DNA of 64,000 nt from Bradyrhizobium sp. JYMT SZCCT0180 (GCF_018130165.1 NZ_JAFCLZ010000032.1:1-64000), one strand, 5' to 3'. Positions 44,520-53,874 are shown, counted from the first letter of the stretch. Notes: generated from the letters alone by a model not told the origin. Translations and numbers: made by a program.

Positions 44520-45032
44520 ATGGCGCGATGGGATTCGCTTGAGCAGGAACAGTGCTCGGTCGCCAGGACGGTCGCCGTCATCGGCGATCGCTGGAGCGTG
44601 TTGATCCTTCGCGACTGCTTCCTGCGTGTGCGGCGGTTCGAGGAGTTTCAGTCGCGGCTCGGCGCGCCACGGCACATTCTGGCCGATCGGCTGAAGAAAC
44701 TCGTTCATTTCGGCGTGCTGCGCCGGGCTCCGTATCAGGACAAGCCTGCGCGCTACGAATATATCCTGACGCAGAAGGGACTGGATTTATATCCGGTCAT
44801 GATGGCGATCGTGCATTGGGGCGACGTTCACATGGTGGATGAGCGCGGCCGCCCCCTGCTTCACGAGCACAAGAATTGCGGCAAGGTGTTCGATCCGGTG
44901 CTGGTCTGCTCCGAGTGCGGCCAGCCGATCCGCGCCAAGGAGGTCCATGTGCACGCCGGACCAGGCGCCGCGGAAGGCGCAGCAGAAGAGTTGGCCGCTC
45001 GCGCGAGCGCATCACCCGCGCGATCGAGGTAG
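44520..45032 (+). CDS. HxlR family transcriptional regulator
   Basis: A 170-residue winged-helix regulator. The family signature CSVARTVAVIGDRWSVLILRDCF is followed by FQSRLGAPRHILADRLKKLVHFGVLRR, the recognition part. The C-terminus has a CxxC-type cluster (NCGKVFDPVLVCSECGQP) that could hold zinc. I chose the ATG at 44520, with GAGG just upstream. The in-frame ATG at 44466 lies inside the operator and before the likely transcription start. It is divergent from the five-gene operon, which it very probably controls through the TTCGA-N3-TCGAA sites. Confidence 0.92.
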   Translation: MARWDSLEQEQCSVARTVAVIGDRWSVLILRDCFLRVRRFEEFQSRLGAPRHILADRLKKLVHFGVLRRAPYQDKPARYEYILTQKGLDLYPVMMAIVHWGDVHMVDERGRPLLHEHKNCGKVFDPVLVCSECGQPIRAKEVHVHAGPGAAEGAAEELAARASASPARSR

Positions 45033-45379
45033 GAGATCGAAAGCAAGTCTCGGGCATTTGAGCCGCGAGAGTGCGAAGCTGTGTTTGCGTGATTCTATCC
45101 CTGTCGTCCCGGCGAAGGCCGGGACCCATACGCCGCAGCCCATCGGCGAGAATGCTGGCGTTAGAGACCTTCTGCAACAACGAGTGCCGCGGGGTATGGG
45201 TCCCGGCCTTCGCCGGGACGACGCACGATCTATCTAAACCGGCTGGTGCGTCGGTGCTGCTGTCCAACCACCCCATCCCAGCCACTCCACGCAAGACAGC
45301 ATCCCCAGATGACCTCTCAACTGCTAGAATGCCATCAAGCAAAACCGGCAGCACGAGACCGCCGGACGTGGAGGAAACC
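45033..45379. other. Intergenic region, 347 bases
   Basis: It is occupied mainly by the family A palindrome (45103-45222). Before and after it I see no gene or clear promoter. The last ten bases hold the GGAGG site of the following CoA ligase gene. Confidence 0.6.
45103..45222. repeat. Palindromic intergenic element, family A (copy 2)
   Basis: The 28-base arms 45103-45130 and 45195-45222 are exact inverted copies and match copy 1 (571-689) except for two changed bases in each arm. These changes are compensated (AAG GCC with GGC CTT), so pairing is kept. This is evidence that the paired structure is maintained. Confidence 0.85.
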
Positions 45380-46927
45380 TTGTCCGTCCGCTATTACGAC
45401 TGGATCGCCCATTTTGGCCGCCGCACGCCGGATAAAATCGCGGCGATCGACCTCGCCAGCCAGCGCCGGCTTTCCTATGCGGAGTTTGATGCGCGGATCT
45501 CGCTGCTCGCCACGCATCTGCGCGACAAACTCAGGATCGCGCGCGGCGACCGGGTCGCGGTGCTGGCACTGAACACGTCAGATACGCTGGAGGTGCAGTT
45601 CGCCTGCTTCCGGATCGGCGCCGTGTTCCTGCCGCTCAACACCCGCCTCACCGTTCCCGAGCTACAGTTCATTGTCGGCGATGCCTCGCCCAAAGTCATG
45701 ATCCACGACACGGACCTTGCCGAGGTCGCGCTATCGGTCGCCAAACTCTGCAACGTTTCATCGGCACTGCTGCTCGGTCCCGGCGGCTCCTATGAGGCAG
45801 CGATCGCCGCGTCGAAACCCCTCGATCGCGCCGAGATGGTCACGCTCGATGACATCTCGACCATCATGTACACCTCGGGCACCACGGGCCAGCCGAAGGG
45901 CGCGATCATTACCCACGGCATGACGTTCTGGAATTGCGTCAATCTCGGCGGTCCCGCGTACATCTCGCCGTCGTCGGTGCAGCTCACGGTGCTGCCACTG
46001 TTCCACACCGGCGGGCTGAATTGCTACACCAATCCCGTGCTGCACGCCGGCGGCACCGTGCTGATCATGCGCGCGTTCGATCCAGCGCTCGCGCTGCAAT
46101 TGATCAGCGATCCCTCCCAAGGCATCAACCAGTTCTTCGGCGTGCCCGCGATCTACCAGTTCATGTCGCAGCATCCGTCGTTTGCTGCAGCCGATTTCAG
46201 CCGGCTCGTGATCGGCGGTGTCGGCGGCGCGCCGATGCCGGTGCCGCTGTTGAAAATATGGGAAGCCCGCGGCGTCGCCCTGCAGCAGGGGTACGGCATG
46301 ACCGAGACCAGCCCCGCGGTGCTGACGCTCGACAAGGAGGACGCCGCGCGCAAGGCCGGCTCCTCCGGCAAGCCGGTGCTGCATACGGAAGTGCGGATCG
46401 TTCGCCCTGATGGGTCAGACGCCGATGTCGGCGAGCTGGGTGAACTCTGGGTCAAGGGACCGAACGTCACGCCCGGCTACTGGAACAGGCCGGACGCCAA
46501 TCAATCATCCTTCACCGATGGCTGGCTGCACACCGGCGACGCCACGCGCGTCGACGAAGAGGGTTTCTACTACATCGTCGATCGCTGGAAGGACATGTAC
46601 ATCTCCGGCGGCGAGAACGTCTATCCGGCCGAAGTCGAGAGTGTGCTGCATCAATTGACGGCTATCGCCGAAGCCGCCGTGATCGGCATCCCGAACGAGC
46701 AATGGGGCGAAGTCGGCATGGCGATCGTGGCCGTGAAGCCCGGCCATACGCTGTCAGCCGACGAAATCCACGCGCATTGCCAGGCCAATCTGGCGCGGTT
46801 CAAATGCCCGCGGCTGATCGAGTTCGTCGACGCCCTGCCGCGCAACGCGACAGGGAAGATTCACAAGCCGACGCTGCGAAAGAATTTCAGCGTTTCGAAG
46901 CCGACCGACAAGGCCATTGCCTCGTGA
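45380..46927 (+). CDS. AMP-dependent acyl-CoA synthetase
   Basis: A 515-residue CoA ligase. The phosphate loop MYTSGTTGQPKGAIITHG, QQGYGMTETSPAVL, HTGDATRVDEEGFYYIVDRWKDMYISGGENVYPAEVE and PRNATGKIHKPTLRK with the catalytic Lys are all seen. The start is taken at the TTG at 45380, where GGAGG lies 5 bases upstream and the family N-terminus (YYDWIAHFGRRTPDKIA) begins. An ATG at 45329 is in frame but has no ribosome site. It stands apart from the HxlR gene because of the palindrome between them. The acyl substrate is unknown. Confidence 0.91.
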   Translation: MSVRYYDWIAHFGRRTPDKIAAIDLASQRRLSYAEFDARISLLATHLRDKLRIARGDRVAVLALNTSDTLEVQFACFRIGAVFLPLNTRLTVPELQFIVGDASPKVMIHDTDLAEVALSVAKLCNVSSALLLGPGGSYEAAIAASKPLDRAEMVTLDDISTIMYTSGTTGQPKGAIITHGMTFWNCVNLGGPAYISPSSVQLTVLPLFHTGGLNCYTNPVLHAGGTVLIMRAFDPALALQLISDPSQGINQFFGVPAIYQFMSQHPSFAAADFSRLVIGGVGGAPMPVPLLKIWEARGVALQQGYGMTETSPAVLTLDKEDAARKAGSSGKPVLHTEVRIVRPDGSDADVGELGELWVKGPNVTPGYWNRPDANQSSFTDGWLHTGDATRVDEEGFYYIVDRWKDMYISGGENVYPAEVESVLHQLTAIAEAAVIGIPNEQWGEVGMAIVAVKPGHTLSADEIHAHCQANLARFKCPRLIEFVDALPRNATGKIHKPTLRKNFSVSKPTDKAIAS

Positions 46928-46935
46928 TCGCGCCG

Positions 46936-46971
46936 ACAAACGAAAAGCCCGCCGGTTCATCACCGGCGGGC
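46936..46971 (-). terminator. Intrinsic terminator of the cold-shock gene
   Basis: Read on the minus strand, GCCCGCCGG-TGATGAA-CCGGCGGGC forms a 9-bp stem followed by TTTTCGTTTGT. It lies 67 bases after the cold-shock stop. On the plus strand the same hairpin ends the CoA ligase transcript less well, because only CCTTGTC follows. Confidence 0.8.
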
Positions 46972-47037
46972 CCTTGTCTCAGAGGCTGATTAGAGGATCC
47001 CAGTACATCCGTGGTAATCCGTAATCAGCGACAACCT

Positions 47038-47247
47038 TTAGTCGACGCGAAGGTTCTCAGCGCTGGTCTTGCCGCGCATCGGGTCCTTCTTCGCTTCGAA
47101 CGAGATCTTCTGACCTTCGTTGAGCGAGCTCAGGCCTGCGCGTTCGACAGCCGAGATGTGAACGAACACGTCCGTTCCGCCATCGTCGGGCTGAATGAAG
47201 CCAAAACCCTTGGTCGCGTTAAACCACTTAACTGTTCCGGTAGCCAT
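47038..47247 (-). CDS. cspA: Cold-shock domain protein
   Basis: A 69-residue OB-fold protein that binds single-stranded nucleic acid. RNP1 reads KGFGFIQP and RNP2 VFVHIS, both intact. It acts as an RNA chaperone, and despite the family name may be expressed at any temperature. The gene is monocistronic: a 175-base gap with a candidate promoter lies upstream and a clear terminator downstream. Several csp paralogues are usual in this group, so the symbol is generic. Confidence 0.95.
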   Translation of the reverse strand: MATGTVKWFNATKGFGFIQPDDGGTDVFVHISAVERAGLSSLNEGQKISFEAKKDPMRGKTSAENLRVD

Positions 47248-47382
47248 GTAACTATCTCCAAGATGCGCAAATGCGCTTTGCTCACACGACCTCCGCGTGA
47301 GCTTGATCCGATTTCAACGATGTCTTGGGGATGGGCCGGTGTCGGCGTAGTCAACAAGGCAAACGACAATTCGAATAGATGG

Positions 47383-47411
47383 GATATAGGCGACGATTGT
47401 GGCAAATACAA
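47383..47411 (-). promoter_or_regulatory. Candidate promoter of the cold-shock gene
   Basis: On the minus strand TTGTAT (47411-47406) and TATATC (47388-47383) are 17 bases apart. The transcript would start near 47376 and leave a leader of about 130 bases, which fits the long leaders typical of cold-shock genes. This is a visual match. Confidence 0.35.
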
Positions 47412-47422
47412 GGGCGCAACAG

Positions 47423-48187
47423 TTAACCGGGTAAAAACATGGCAAACGGCTCGTCGATCGTCCGCCGCAGACGTTCGCGATACAGCGCATAATTGGCATT
47501 ATCGGACGAAATGCGCCCAAAACTCGGGTTTGCGACCATCTTGATCGGGACATACGCGATCGGAGCGGCAATCGGCGTCAGCATGGAGCCGCGCCCCGCC
47601 AGCAGCGTGGTGATGATGCCGTACATTTCGCCAGATATGGCCACGCGCGCCACCGTGATCAGGCGATGCTGACCGTTCCGGTTGGTGACGAGATAGATGT
47701 GGCCGGACTGGTTCGGCACCGCGACTTCGCCGAACTGGGTGTACAGGGCATCTTGCCGCTCGCCTTCGTGGAATACGAGCGATGAAGCCGCATCACTCCA
47801 GACAATCTCGGTGAGGTAGGCGAAGATCGCGTCCTTGTCGCCGAACGACGGCCGTATCGTGACATAGGCGCCTTCGATCCACGCCACCGCGCGGCGCGAA
47901 TAAGCACCCAACCCATCCGGCGCGATGTCGCCATTGACCGGTGCGGCCGGCGCCGGCGCGTCAGGCGTCTTGCGCAGGGATACGCCGAGCGCCTGTTCGA
48001 GCCGGACCGTGGTCGCGAGCGTGAACGGACGGCGGCCGCCGAGCACCTTCTCCAGCGTCGAAAGACTGAGTTTTGCGAGCTCGGCCAGCGACTGGCGGGA
48101 GATGCGGCGGCGGGCGATCTCCTCCCGAATGGTATCGGCGATCTGCCGGCTTTGTTCGGCGGAAAGCTGCTTGTCCGGCGTCGGCAT
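47423..48187 (-). CDS. Helix-turn-helix (XRE-like) transcriptional regulator
   Basis: A 254-residue protein. Residues about 12-72 form an HTH of the XRE type (QIADTIREEIARRRISRQSLAELAKLSLSTLEKVLGGRRPF). A linker of Ala/Pro follows. The C-terminal ~150 residues (YSRRAVAWIEGAYVTIRPSFG and onward) form a separate, probably sensory domain that I do not recognise. I chose the ATG at 48187, behind AGGGG with proper spacing. It is divergent from the sortase-target gene (190-base gap), which makes it a possible controller of that system. Confidence 0.85.
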   Translation of the reverse strand: MPTPDKQLSAEQSRQIADTIREEIARRRISRQSLAELAKLSLSTLEKVLGGRRPFTLATTVRLEQALGVSLRKTPDAPAPAAPVNGDIAPDGLGAYSRRAVAWIEGAYVTIRPSFGDKDAIFAYLTEIVWSDAASSLVFHEGERQDALYTQFGEVAVPNQSGHIYLVTNRNGQHRLITVARVAISGEMYGIITTLLAGRGSMLTPIAAPIAYVPIKMVANPSFGRISSDNANYALYRERLRRTIDEPFAMFLPG

Positions 48188-48378
48188 CGTCACCCCTGTT
48201 CGGCCTGTTTGGGCAGTCTACCAGACGCACAATCCATCACAAACCCGCACAAAGCCGCCCCTGCCGTGGCGCACGGCGCTGGCGTCGGGCTGAACAAGGC
48301 CGATCATTCCGCTCGCGCCAGTCAGCGCGTTACCGGAGATTCCTTCCCACGACGAACACGTCGCACGGAGTGAAGGAA

Positions 48379-50655
48379 ATGATGATTTGCGGTGAAATCC
48401 AGCCCGACAGGCGATCGCGCCTGTCGCGCAAAATGCGCGTAATCCTGTTCTTCGCCTTTGAAGGCGCCGCCGCACTCCTGATCGGATTTGCGGCCTTATT
48501 TTTGAGTTTGCCGGCCTGGTCCGCCGAGCGCACGCAGACCGCCTTCCTCAAGCCCGGCGACGCCCGTTCCGGTTCGCTGCTGCTGAAAACCGAAGACGGC
48601 TATGCCGACGCCTCGCGGCTCGGCATCGATGTCGATATCACCGTGTCCGGCCCTACGGTCCGCGCCCGCGTCACGCAAGTGTTCCGCAACCCGACACAAG
48701 ACTGGGTCGAGGCGGTTTACGTCTATCCGCTGCCGTCCGGCGGCGCCGTCGATACGCTGAAGATGGTGGTCGGCGACCGCGTCATCGTCGGCGACATCAA
48801 GGAGCGGCAACAGGCCCGCATCATCTATGAGCAGGCGGCACGCAACGGACAGAAGGCGGCGCTGACCGAACAGGAGCGACCGAACATCTTCACCAACTCG
48901 GTCGCCAATATCGGCCCCGGCGAAACCGTGCTGGTGCAGATCGAGTATCAGGAGCCGGTGCAACAGAGCGGCAATGAATTCTCGCTGCGGCTGCCGATGG
49001 TGATCGGACCGCGCTACAATCCCGCACCTGTCGTGCAGAGCGTCGACTTCCGGCCCGGTAACGGTGGCTGGGGCGCCAGCAAATCCGATCCAGTGCCGGA
49101 CCGCGACCGCATCTCTCCGCACGTGCTCGACCCCGCGACCAACGCGCCGGTCAATCCGACCAGCATCACGGTGCGGCTGCAGGCCGGCTTCCCGCTCGGC
49201 GAGATCAAGAGCCATCATCACACCGTCAAGACCGAAAGCCCAGACGGCAGCACGTTCATCATCAAGCTCGCCGAAGGCGCGGTGCCGGCGGATCGCGATT
49301 TTGAGCTGACCTGGAAGCCTGCCGCGGAGAAGGCGCCGTCGGTCGGCCTGTTCCGTGAACATGTCGGCGGCAATGATTATCTGCTCGCCTTCGTGACACC
49401 GCCTTCGGTCGAACAGAACGACAAAAAGCCGCTGCCGCGCGAGGTGATCTTCGTGATCGACAATTCCGGCTCGATGGGCGGCGTCTCGATCATCCAGGCC
49501 AAGGCCAGCCTCACTTACGCGCTCGGCCGCCTGCAGCCCACCGATCGCTTCAACGTGATTCGCTTCGATCACACCATGGAGATGCTGTTCCCGGCCTCGG
49601 TGCCGGCTGACCGCGAGCGAGTCGGTCAGGCCACCTCGTTCGTCGGCGCGCTGCAGGCCAATGGCGGCACCGAAATGGTGCCGGCGATGCGCGCCGCGCT
49701 CAGCGACACCGCCCCCGGCGGCGATACCAACTATGTCCGTCAGGTCGTGTTCCTGACCGACGGCGCGATCGGCAATGAGCAGCAATTGTTCGAGACCATC
49801 AACGCGCTGCGTGGCCGCTCGCGCATCTTCATGGTCGGCATCGGCTCCGCGCCAAACACCCATCTGATGACGCGCGCCGCCGAACTGGGCCGCGGTGCCT
49901 TCACCCATATCGGCTCGGTGGAGCAGGTCGAGGAGCGCATGCGCGGGCTGTTTTCCAAGCTGGAGAATCCCGCGGTGACGAATCTCACCGCCAAATTCTC
50001 CGATGCAGCGGCTGACATCACGCCATCGGCGATCCCGGACCTCTACCGCGATGAGCCGCTGATCCTTGCCGCCAAGCTCGACAAGCTCGCCGGCTCGGTC
50101 GAGATCAAGGGCCGGATCGGCGACCGTCCGTGGGTGGTGACGCTTCCGCTGGCGAATGCGGCCGAGGGCAAGGGCCTGTCGAAACTGTGGGCGCGGCGCA
50201 AGATTGCCGACGCCGAAGTTGCGCGCACCACGCGGCAGGAGAGCCCGGAGGATGCCGACAAGACAATCCTCGCGCTGGCGCTCGATCATCAACTGGTGAC
50301 GCGACTGACCAGCCTCGTTGCGGTCGACAAGACGCCGAGCCGTCCCGAAGGCGAGCCGCTGAAGGTCTCGGAACTGCCGATCAACCTGCCGGCCGGTTGG
50401 GATTTCGCCAAAGTGTTCGGTGAACGCCAACGCCTGCCGGTCGCGCCGACGGAACGTCGCGCCGAGGCCGGCGAGGCCAGGGTTCAGGTTGCGGCATTGA
50501 AACGCGCCGCCCCTGCGGTCACGGCAACGCCAAGCACGGTCCAGCTCCCGAAGACGGCGACCGACGCCGAGCTGAAAATGATCCTGGGTGTGATCTTCCT
50601 CATATTCAGTCTTGCCCTGTTCGCGTTCAATCGGCGCCAGGCGTTGATCCCCTGA
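48379..50655 (+). CDS. VIT/VWA domain sortase target protein (marine proteobacterial sortase target type)
   Basis: A 758-residue envelope protein. A signal-anchor segment (about 22-50) is followed by a VIT domain (about 60-190; VRARVTQVFRNPTQDWVEAVYVYPLP) and a VWA domain whose metal site DNSGS is at 361-365. The C-terminus has LPKTA at 723-727, a hydrophobic segment and a final RRQALIP. This is a sorting signal like LPxTG in Gram-positive bacteria, and the neighbouring sortase should cut it. VIT/VWA proteins bind ligands in other systems. The precise role in Gram-negative bacteria is not established. The start at 48379 follows GGAG. It is separated from the sortase gene by a terminator and a palindrome. 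Confidence 0.92.
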   Translation: MMICGEIQPDRRSRLSRKMRVILFFAFEGAAALLIGFAALFLSLPAWSAERTQTAFLKPGDARSGSLLLKTEDGYADASRLGIDVDITVSGPTVRARVTQVFRNPTQDWVEAVYVYPLPSGGAVDTLKMVVGDRVIVGDIKERQQARIIYEQAARNGQKAALTEQERPNIFTNSVANIGPGETVLVQIEYQEPVQQSGNEFSLRLPMVIGPRYNPAPVVQSVDFRPGNGGWGASKSDPVPDRDRISPHVLDPATNAPVNPTSITVRLQAGFPLGEIKSHHHTVKTESPDGSTFIIKLAEGAVPADRDFELTWKPAAEKAPSVGLFREHVGGNDYLLAFVTPPSVEQNDKKPLPREVIFVIDNSGSMGGVSIIQAKASLTYALGRLQPTDRFNVIRFDHTMEMLFPASVPADRERVGQATSFVGALQANGGTEMVPAMRAALSDTAPGGDTNYVRQVVFLTDGAIGNEQQLFETINALRGRSRIFMVGIGSAPNTHLMTRAAELGRGAFTHIGSVEQVEERMRGLFSKLENPAVTNLTAKFSDAAADITPSAIPDLYRDEPLILAAKLDKLAGSVEIKGRIGDRPWVVTLPLANAAEGKGLSKLWARRKIADAEVARTTRQESPEDADKTILALALDHQLVTRLTSLVAVDKTPSRPEGEPLKVSELPINLPAGWDFAKVFGERQRLPVAPTERRAEAGEARVQVAALKRAAPAVTATPSTVQLPKTATDAELKMILGVIFLIFSLALFAFNRRQALIP

Positions 50656-50696
50656 CGCCCCCTTGACGGAGGAGGCCCCCCAAGCTCCTCCCGAAT

Positions 50697-50741
50697 GCGC
50701 GCGCGGCCCTCCGTCCCCCAGGGTCGCGCGCGCGACTTTTT
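50697..50741 (+). terminator. Intrinsic terminator after the sortase target gene
   Basis: GCGCGCGCGGCCCT pairs with AGGGTCGCGCGCGC (14 bp with one G-U) around a C-rich loop, followed by GACTTTTT. It lies about 40 bases after the target stop, so only part of the transcription may continue into the sortase gene. Confidence 0.75.
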
Positions 50742-50751
50742 CCTCACCGTC

Positions 50752-50859
50752 GTCATTGCGAGCGAAGCGACTTGTCCGCCGTAGCTCAACGAGCGAAGGC
50801 GGAAGCAATCCACCTCGCGGCAAAGAAAGTATGGATTGCTTCGCTACGCTCGCAATGAC
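50752..50859. repeat. Palindromic element between target and sortase genes
   Basis: GTCATTGCGAGCG (from 50752) pairs with CGCTCGCAATGAC (to 50859). Inner arms around GCAATCCA/TGGATTGC also pair. It is a diverged relative of family B. It ends 13 bases before the sortase ATG and only three bases before the AGG of its ribosome site. Confidence 0.8.
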
Positions 50860-50872
50860 GGGAGGTTCCCAA

Positions 50873-51439
50873 ATGCGCCGCATCCTCCCTCTCCTCCTCG
50901 CACTCTCCGGCCTCATCCTGTTCGGCCAGGGCGGCTACATCCACGCCAAGGCGCTGCTCGCGCAAATCCTGCTCGAGCGCGCCTTCACTGAATCCATCGC
51001 CACCGGTCGCGAGACAAAACCGTGGTCATGGGCGGATATCTGGCCGGTGGCCCGCATCGAAATAAAGCGGATCCATGCCAGCACCATCGTGCTGGCCGGC
51101 AGCAGCGGCCAGGCGCTCGCGTTCGGGCCGGGTCATGTCGAGAACACGCCCGATGCGGGCGAACGCGGCGTGGCGGTCTACTCCGCGCACCGCGATACGC
51201 ACTTCCGCTTCCTGCAAAGTGTCGCCATCGGCGACGAGATCGACGTCACGCGCCGCGACGGCAAGAAATTCCGATATCGCGCCGATTCGACCTCGATCGT
51301 GCGTTTCGATGCTTCGGGCATCGATCCGTTGCGCGACGGATATCAGCTGGTGCTGTCGACCTGCTGGCCGTTCGAGGCGCTGACGCCAGGGCCGGATCGC
51401 TATCTCCTGCACGCCACCATGATCGGGCCTGTTCCCTGA
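50873..51439 (+). CDS. Class GN sortase
   Basis: A 188-residue membrane-anchored cysteine transpeptidase. An N-terminal membrane segment (about 3-22) is followed by the sortase barrel. The catalytic residues are visible: His106 in SAHRDTH, Cys164 in LSTCWPF and Arg176 in PDRYLLHA. In this Gram-negative class the sortase is dedicated to one neighbouring target, here the LPKTA protein upstream. The nucleophile receiving the target in a Gram-negative envelope is not known. The ATG at 50873 lies behind GGGAGG at seven bases. Confidence 0.93.
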   Translation: MRRILPLLLALSGLILFGQGGYIHAKALLAQILLERAFTESIATGRETKPWSWADIWPVARIEIKRIHASTIVLAGSSGQALAFGPGHVENTPDAGERGVAVYSAHRDTHFRFLQSVAIGDEIDVTRRDGKKFRYRADSTSIVRFDASGIDPLRDGYQLVLSTCWPFEALTPGPDRYLLHATMIGPVP

Positions 51440-51637
51440 GTTCATCCGCCCGTCAATCCCGGGACGCGACAAATACTCCGCCTGCCGGGATATCGTGCGC
51501 TACGCGAAGGGCGCTATCGGGCCAACGCGTGTTGCCACCCTCCTCAAGTCTCAATAGAAAGAATGAAAACGCATGGCCGAAGCGCTCGCACGAGATCGCC
51601 GTCTGCCAAAGGAAACAACAAGGTAAGGGCACGCTCC

Positions 51638-53860
51638 ATGGAAGCTCGGGTAGTCAACGCGCAGCATTCGGCCGAAAACTGGTCGCCCTCGTCCGACGCC
51701 AGCGACATCGTCAAAAGCATCCATGCGATGCTGCACCCGCGCAACATCGTGCTGGTCGGCGCGACCGACAAGCCCGGGAACTACGCCGAGCGCATCTGGA
51801 ACAATCTGGTCAAGTATCAATATAAGGGCAAACTGTTCCCCGTTAATTCCAAGCGCGAAACGATCTGGGGCGTACCTTGCTACAAGGATTTCGCCAGCCT
51901 GCCGGAAAAGCCCGACCACGTGCTGGTGCTGGTGCCGGCGCGTTTCGCGGTGCAGGTGATCCGCGACGCCGCGGCGGCCGGTGCGCGTTCCGCCACCATC
52001 GTCACCTCGGGCTTCAGCGAGTTGCAGGACGCCGAAAGCCAGCGGCTGGCGGTCGAACTGAAAGAGGCGGTGCGTGAAACCGGCTTGGCAGTCACCGGCC
52101 CGAATTGCCTCGGTAATCTGAGCGCGGGCGAAAACCTGTTCACCAATATCGACGACCGCATCGTGACGATGGAAGCCGGTCCCGTCGCGATCGCCGGTCA
52201 ATCCGGCGCGATCGTGATGGCGATCCGGCAGGCGCTGGAGGATCGCGGCGTCGGTGTCGGCTACATGGTCACGACCGGCAACGAGACCGGGCTGGAGACG
52301 CCGGATCTGATGGCCTATTTCGCGGCCGATCCCTCGATCCGCGTCATCGTGGTCTATCTGGAAGGCGTGCGGAACACCAAAGTGTTCCGCGAGGCCTGCA
52401 AGGCGGCGCGTGCCGCCGGCAAGCCGGTGATCGCGCTCAAGCTCGGCGCCTCCGAGGGCGGCCGTGCGGCGGCGATGGCGCATACCGGCGCGCTGGCCGG
52501 CTCGATCCAAACCTTCGATGCGATCTCGACGCGCGAAGGCGTGATCCGCGTTCGCGGCCTCGATGAACTGATCGAGACCACCGAATGTTTCGTGCATGCC
52601 GAACCGCCGAAGAGCAATCGCCTCGCCGCGGTGTCGCTGTCGGGCGGCAAGCGCGGCCTCTTGATCGACGCGTTCGATTCAGCCGGGCTCGCCTTCGCGC
52701 CGCTGAGCGCGGACGCGACCGAGAAGCTCGCAAAGATGCTCGGACCGGGCAGCATCGTCGGCAATCCGCTCGACGCCGGATTTGCCGCCGTGGTCGATCC
52801 CTCCGTCTACATGCAGTCGATCAAGATCATGATCGACGATCCCGACACCGATATCGTGATCATCGACGCCGAACTGCCGAAGGCGCCGCATGAACTGCGC
52901 GAGCGCAATCTGCGTATCGTCAACGACATGGCGGGCGCCGCCAGCAAGCCCGTGGTCTATATCAGCGCGATGTCGATCGGCTTTACCGAGTTCACCAAGG
53001 GCCTGCGCAAGTCGCTGCCGAACATCGCGGTCATGCAAGGCCTTGACCGCGCGGTGGGCGCGATCAAGTCGCTGATCGAATATGCGAGCTTGCGCAAAGT
53101 CGTGCCGGAGATCGCGTCGAGTTCGAAGGCTTCCGCCCGTGCCGTGCTGGAGAAGACGCTAAAGAGCGCCAACGGCGCCGCGGCGCTCGACGAAGTCGCC
53201 TCGAAGAAACTGCTGAAGGCCTACGGCATTCCGGTCTCGAAGGAAGAGATCGCGCAGACCGCGGCGGACGCAGTGAAGATCGCCAAGAAGATCGGTTTCC
53301 CCGTGGTCGCCAAGGTGGTCAGCGCCGAGATCCTGCACAAGTCGGACATTGGCGGTGTGGTGCTGAACATCAACAATGCCGCCGAGGTGAAGAAGGCGTT
53401 CAACGACATCACCGCGCGGGTCAGGAAGCTGAAGAACAAGCCGAAGCTCGAAGGCATTCTGATCGCGCAGCAGGTCAAGTCCGATTTCGAACTCGTGGTC
53501 GGCGCCTCGCTCGACGCCGAAATGGGCCCCGTGGTGCTGTTCGGCACCGGCGGCGTCGATATCGAACTGATGAAGGACGTGGCGCTCGCCGGCGCGCCGC
53601 TCGATGCCGACGAGGCGAAACAACTGATCGGCAAGACCAAGGCAGGCGTCAAGATGAAAGGCTATCGCGGCAAGCCCGCGCTGCACGAGGCTTCCGCGGT
53701 GAAGGCGCTGGTTGGGCTATCCAATCTGATGGCGGACGCGGGAACCCGCATTGCGTCGATCGACGTCAATCCGTTCCTGATCAACAGCAAGGTCGGCGTC
53801 GCCGTCGACGGCCTGATCGTGCTCAACAACGCCGCGGCCAACAAGGCGGCGGGGCACTGA
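51638..53860 (+). CDS. ADP-forming acyl-CoA synthetase (acetate-CoA ligase family)
   Basis: A 740-residue protein of the NDP-forming acyl-CoA synthetase superfamily. In order it has a CoA-binding Rossmann domain (about 20-150; MLHPRNIVLVGATDKPGNYAERIW), a succinyl-CoA-synthetase-like domain with GPNCLGNL, IAGQSGAIVM and AAMAHTGALAGS carrying the phospho-His, a second such domain, and a C-terminal ATP-grasp domain (about 520-740; KAYGIPVSKEE, HKSDIGGVVLNI). It interconverts acyl-CoA, ADP and phosphate with acid, CoA and ATP. Acids other than acetate are common substrates. The ATG at 51638 has AGGG 8 bases upstream. Confidence 0.91.
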   Translation: MEARVVNAQHSAENWSPSSDASDIVKSIHAMLHPRNIVLVGATDKPGNYAERIWNNLVKYQYKGKLFPVNSKRETIWGVPCYKDFASLPEKPDHVLVLVPARFAVQVIRDAAAAGARSATIVTSGFSELQDAESQRLAVELKEAVRETGLAVTGPNCLGNLSAGENLFTNIDDRIVTMEAGPVAIAGQSGAIVMAIRQALEDRGVGVGYMVTTGNETGLETPDLMAYFAADPSIRVIVVYLEGVRNTKVFREACKAARAAGKPVIALKLGASEGGRAAAMAHTGALAGSIQTFDAISTREGVIRVRGLDELIETTECFVHAEPPKSNRLAAVSLSGGKRGLLIDAFDSAGLAFAPLSADATEKLAKMLGPGSIVGNPLDAGFAAVVDPSVYMQSIKIMIDDPDTDIVIIDAELPKAPHELRERNLRIVNDMAGAASKPVVYISAMSIGFTEFTKGLRKSLPNIAVMQGLDRAVGAIKSLIEYASLRKVVPEIASSSKASARAVLEKTLKSANGAAALDEVASKKLLKAYGIPVSKEEIAQTAADAVKIAKKIGFPVVAKVVSAEILHKSDIGGVVLNINNAAEVKKAFNDITARVRKLKNKPKLEGILIAQQVKSDFELVVGASLDAEMGPVVLFGTGGVDIELMKDVALAGAPLDADEAKQLIGKTKAGVKMKGYRGKPALHEASAVKALVGLSNLMADAGTRIASIDVNPFLINSKVGVAVDGLIVLNNAAANKAAGH

Positions 53861-53874
53861 CGGTGCCTCTCCTC

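Noticed and set aside
48496..50916. 806-codon open frame on the minus strand
   Set aside because: Antisense to the VIT/VWA target. Its Arg/His/Asp-rich translation has no domain, and the plus-strand gene is clear.
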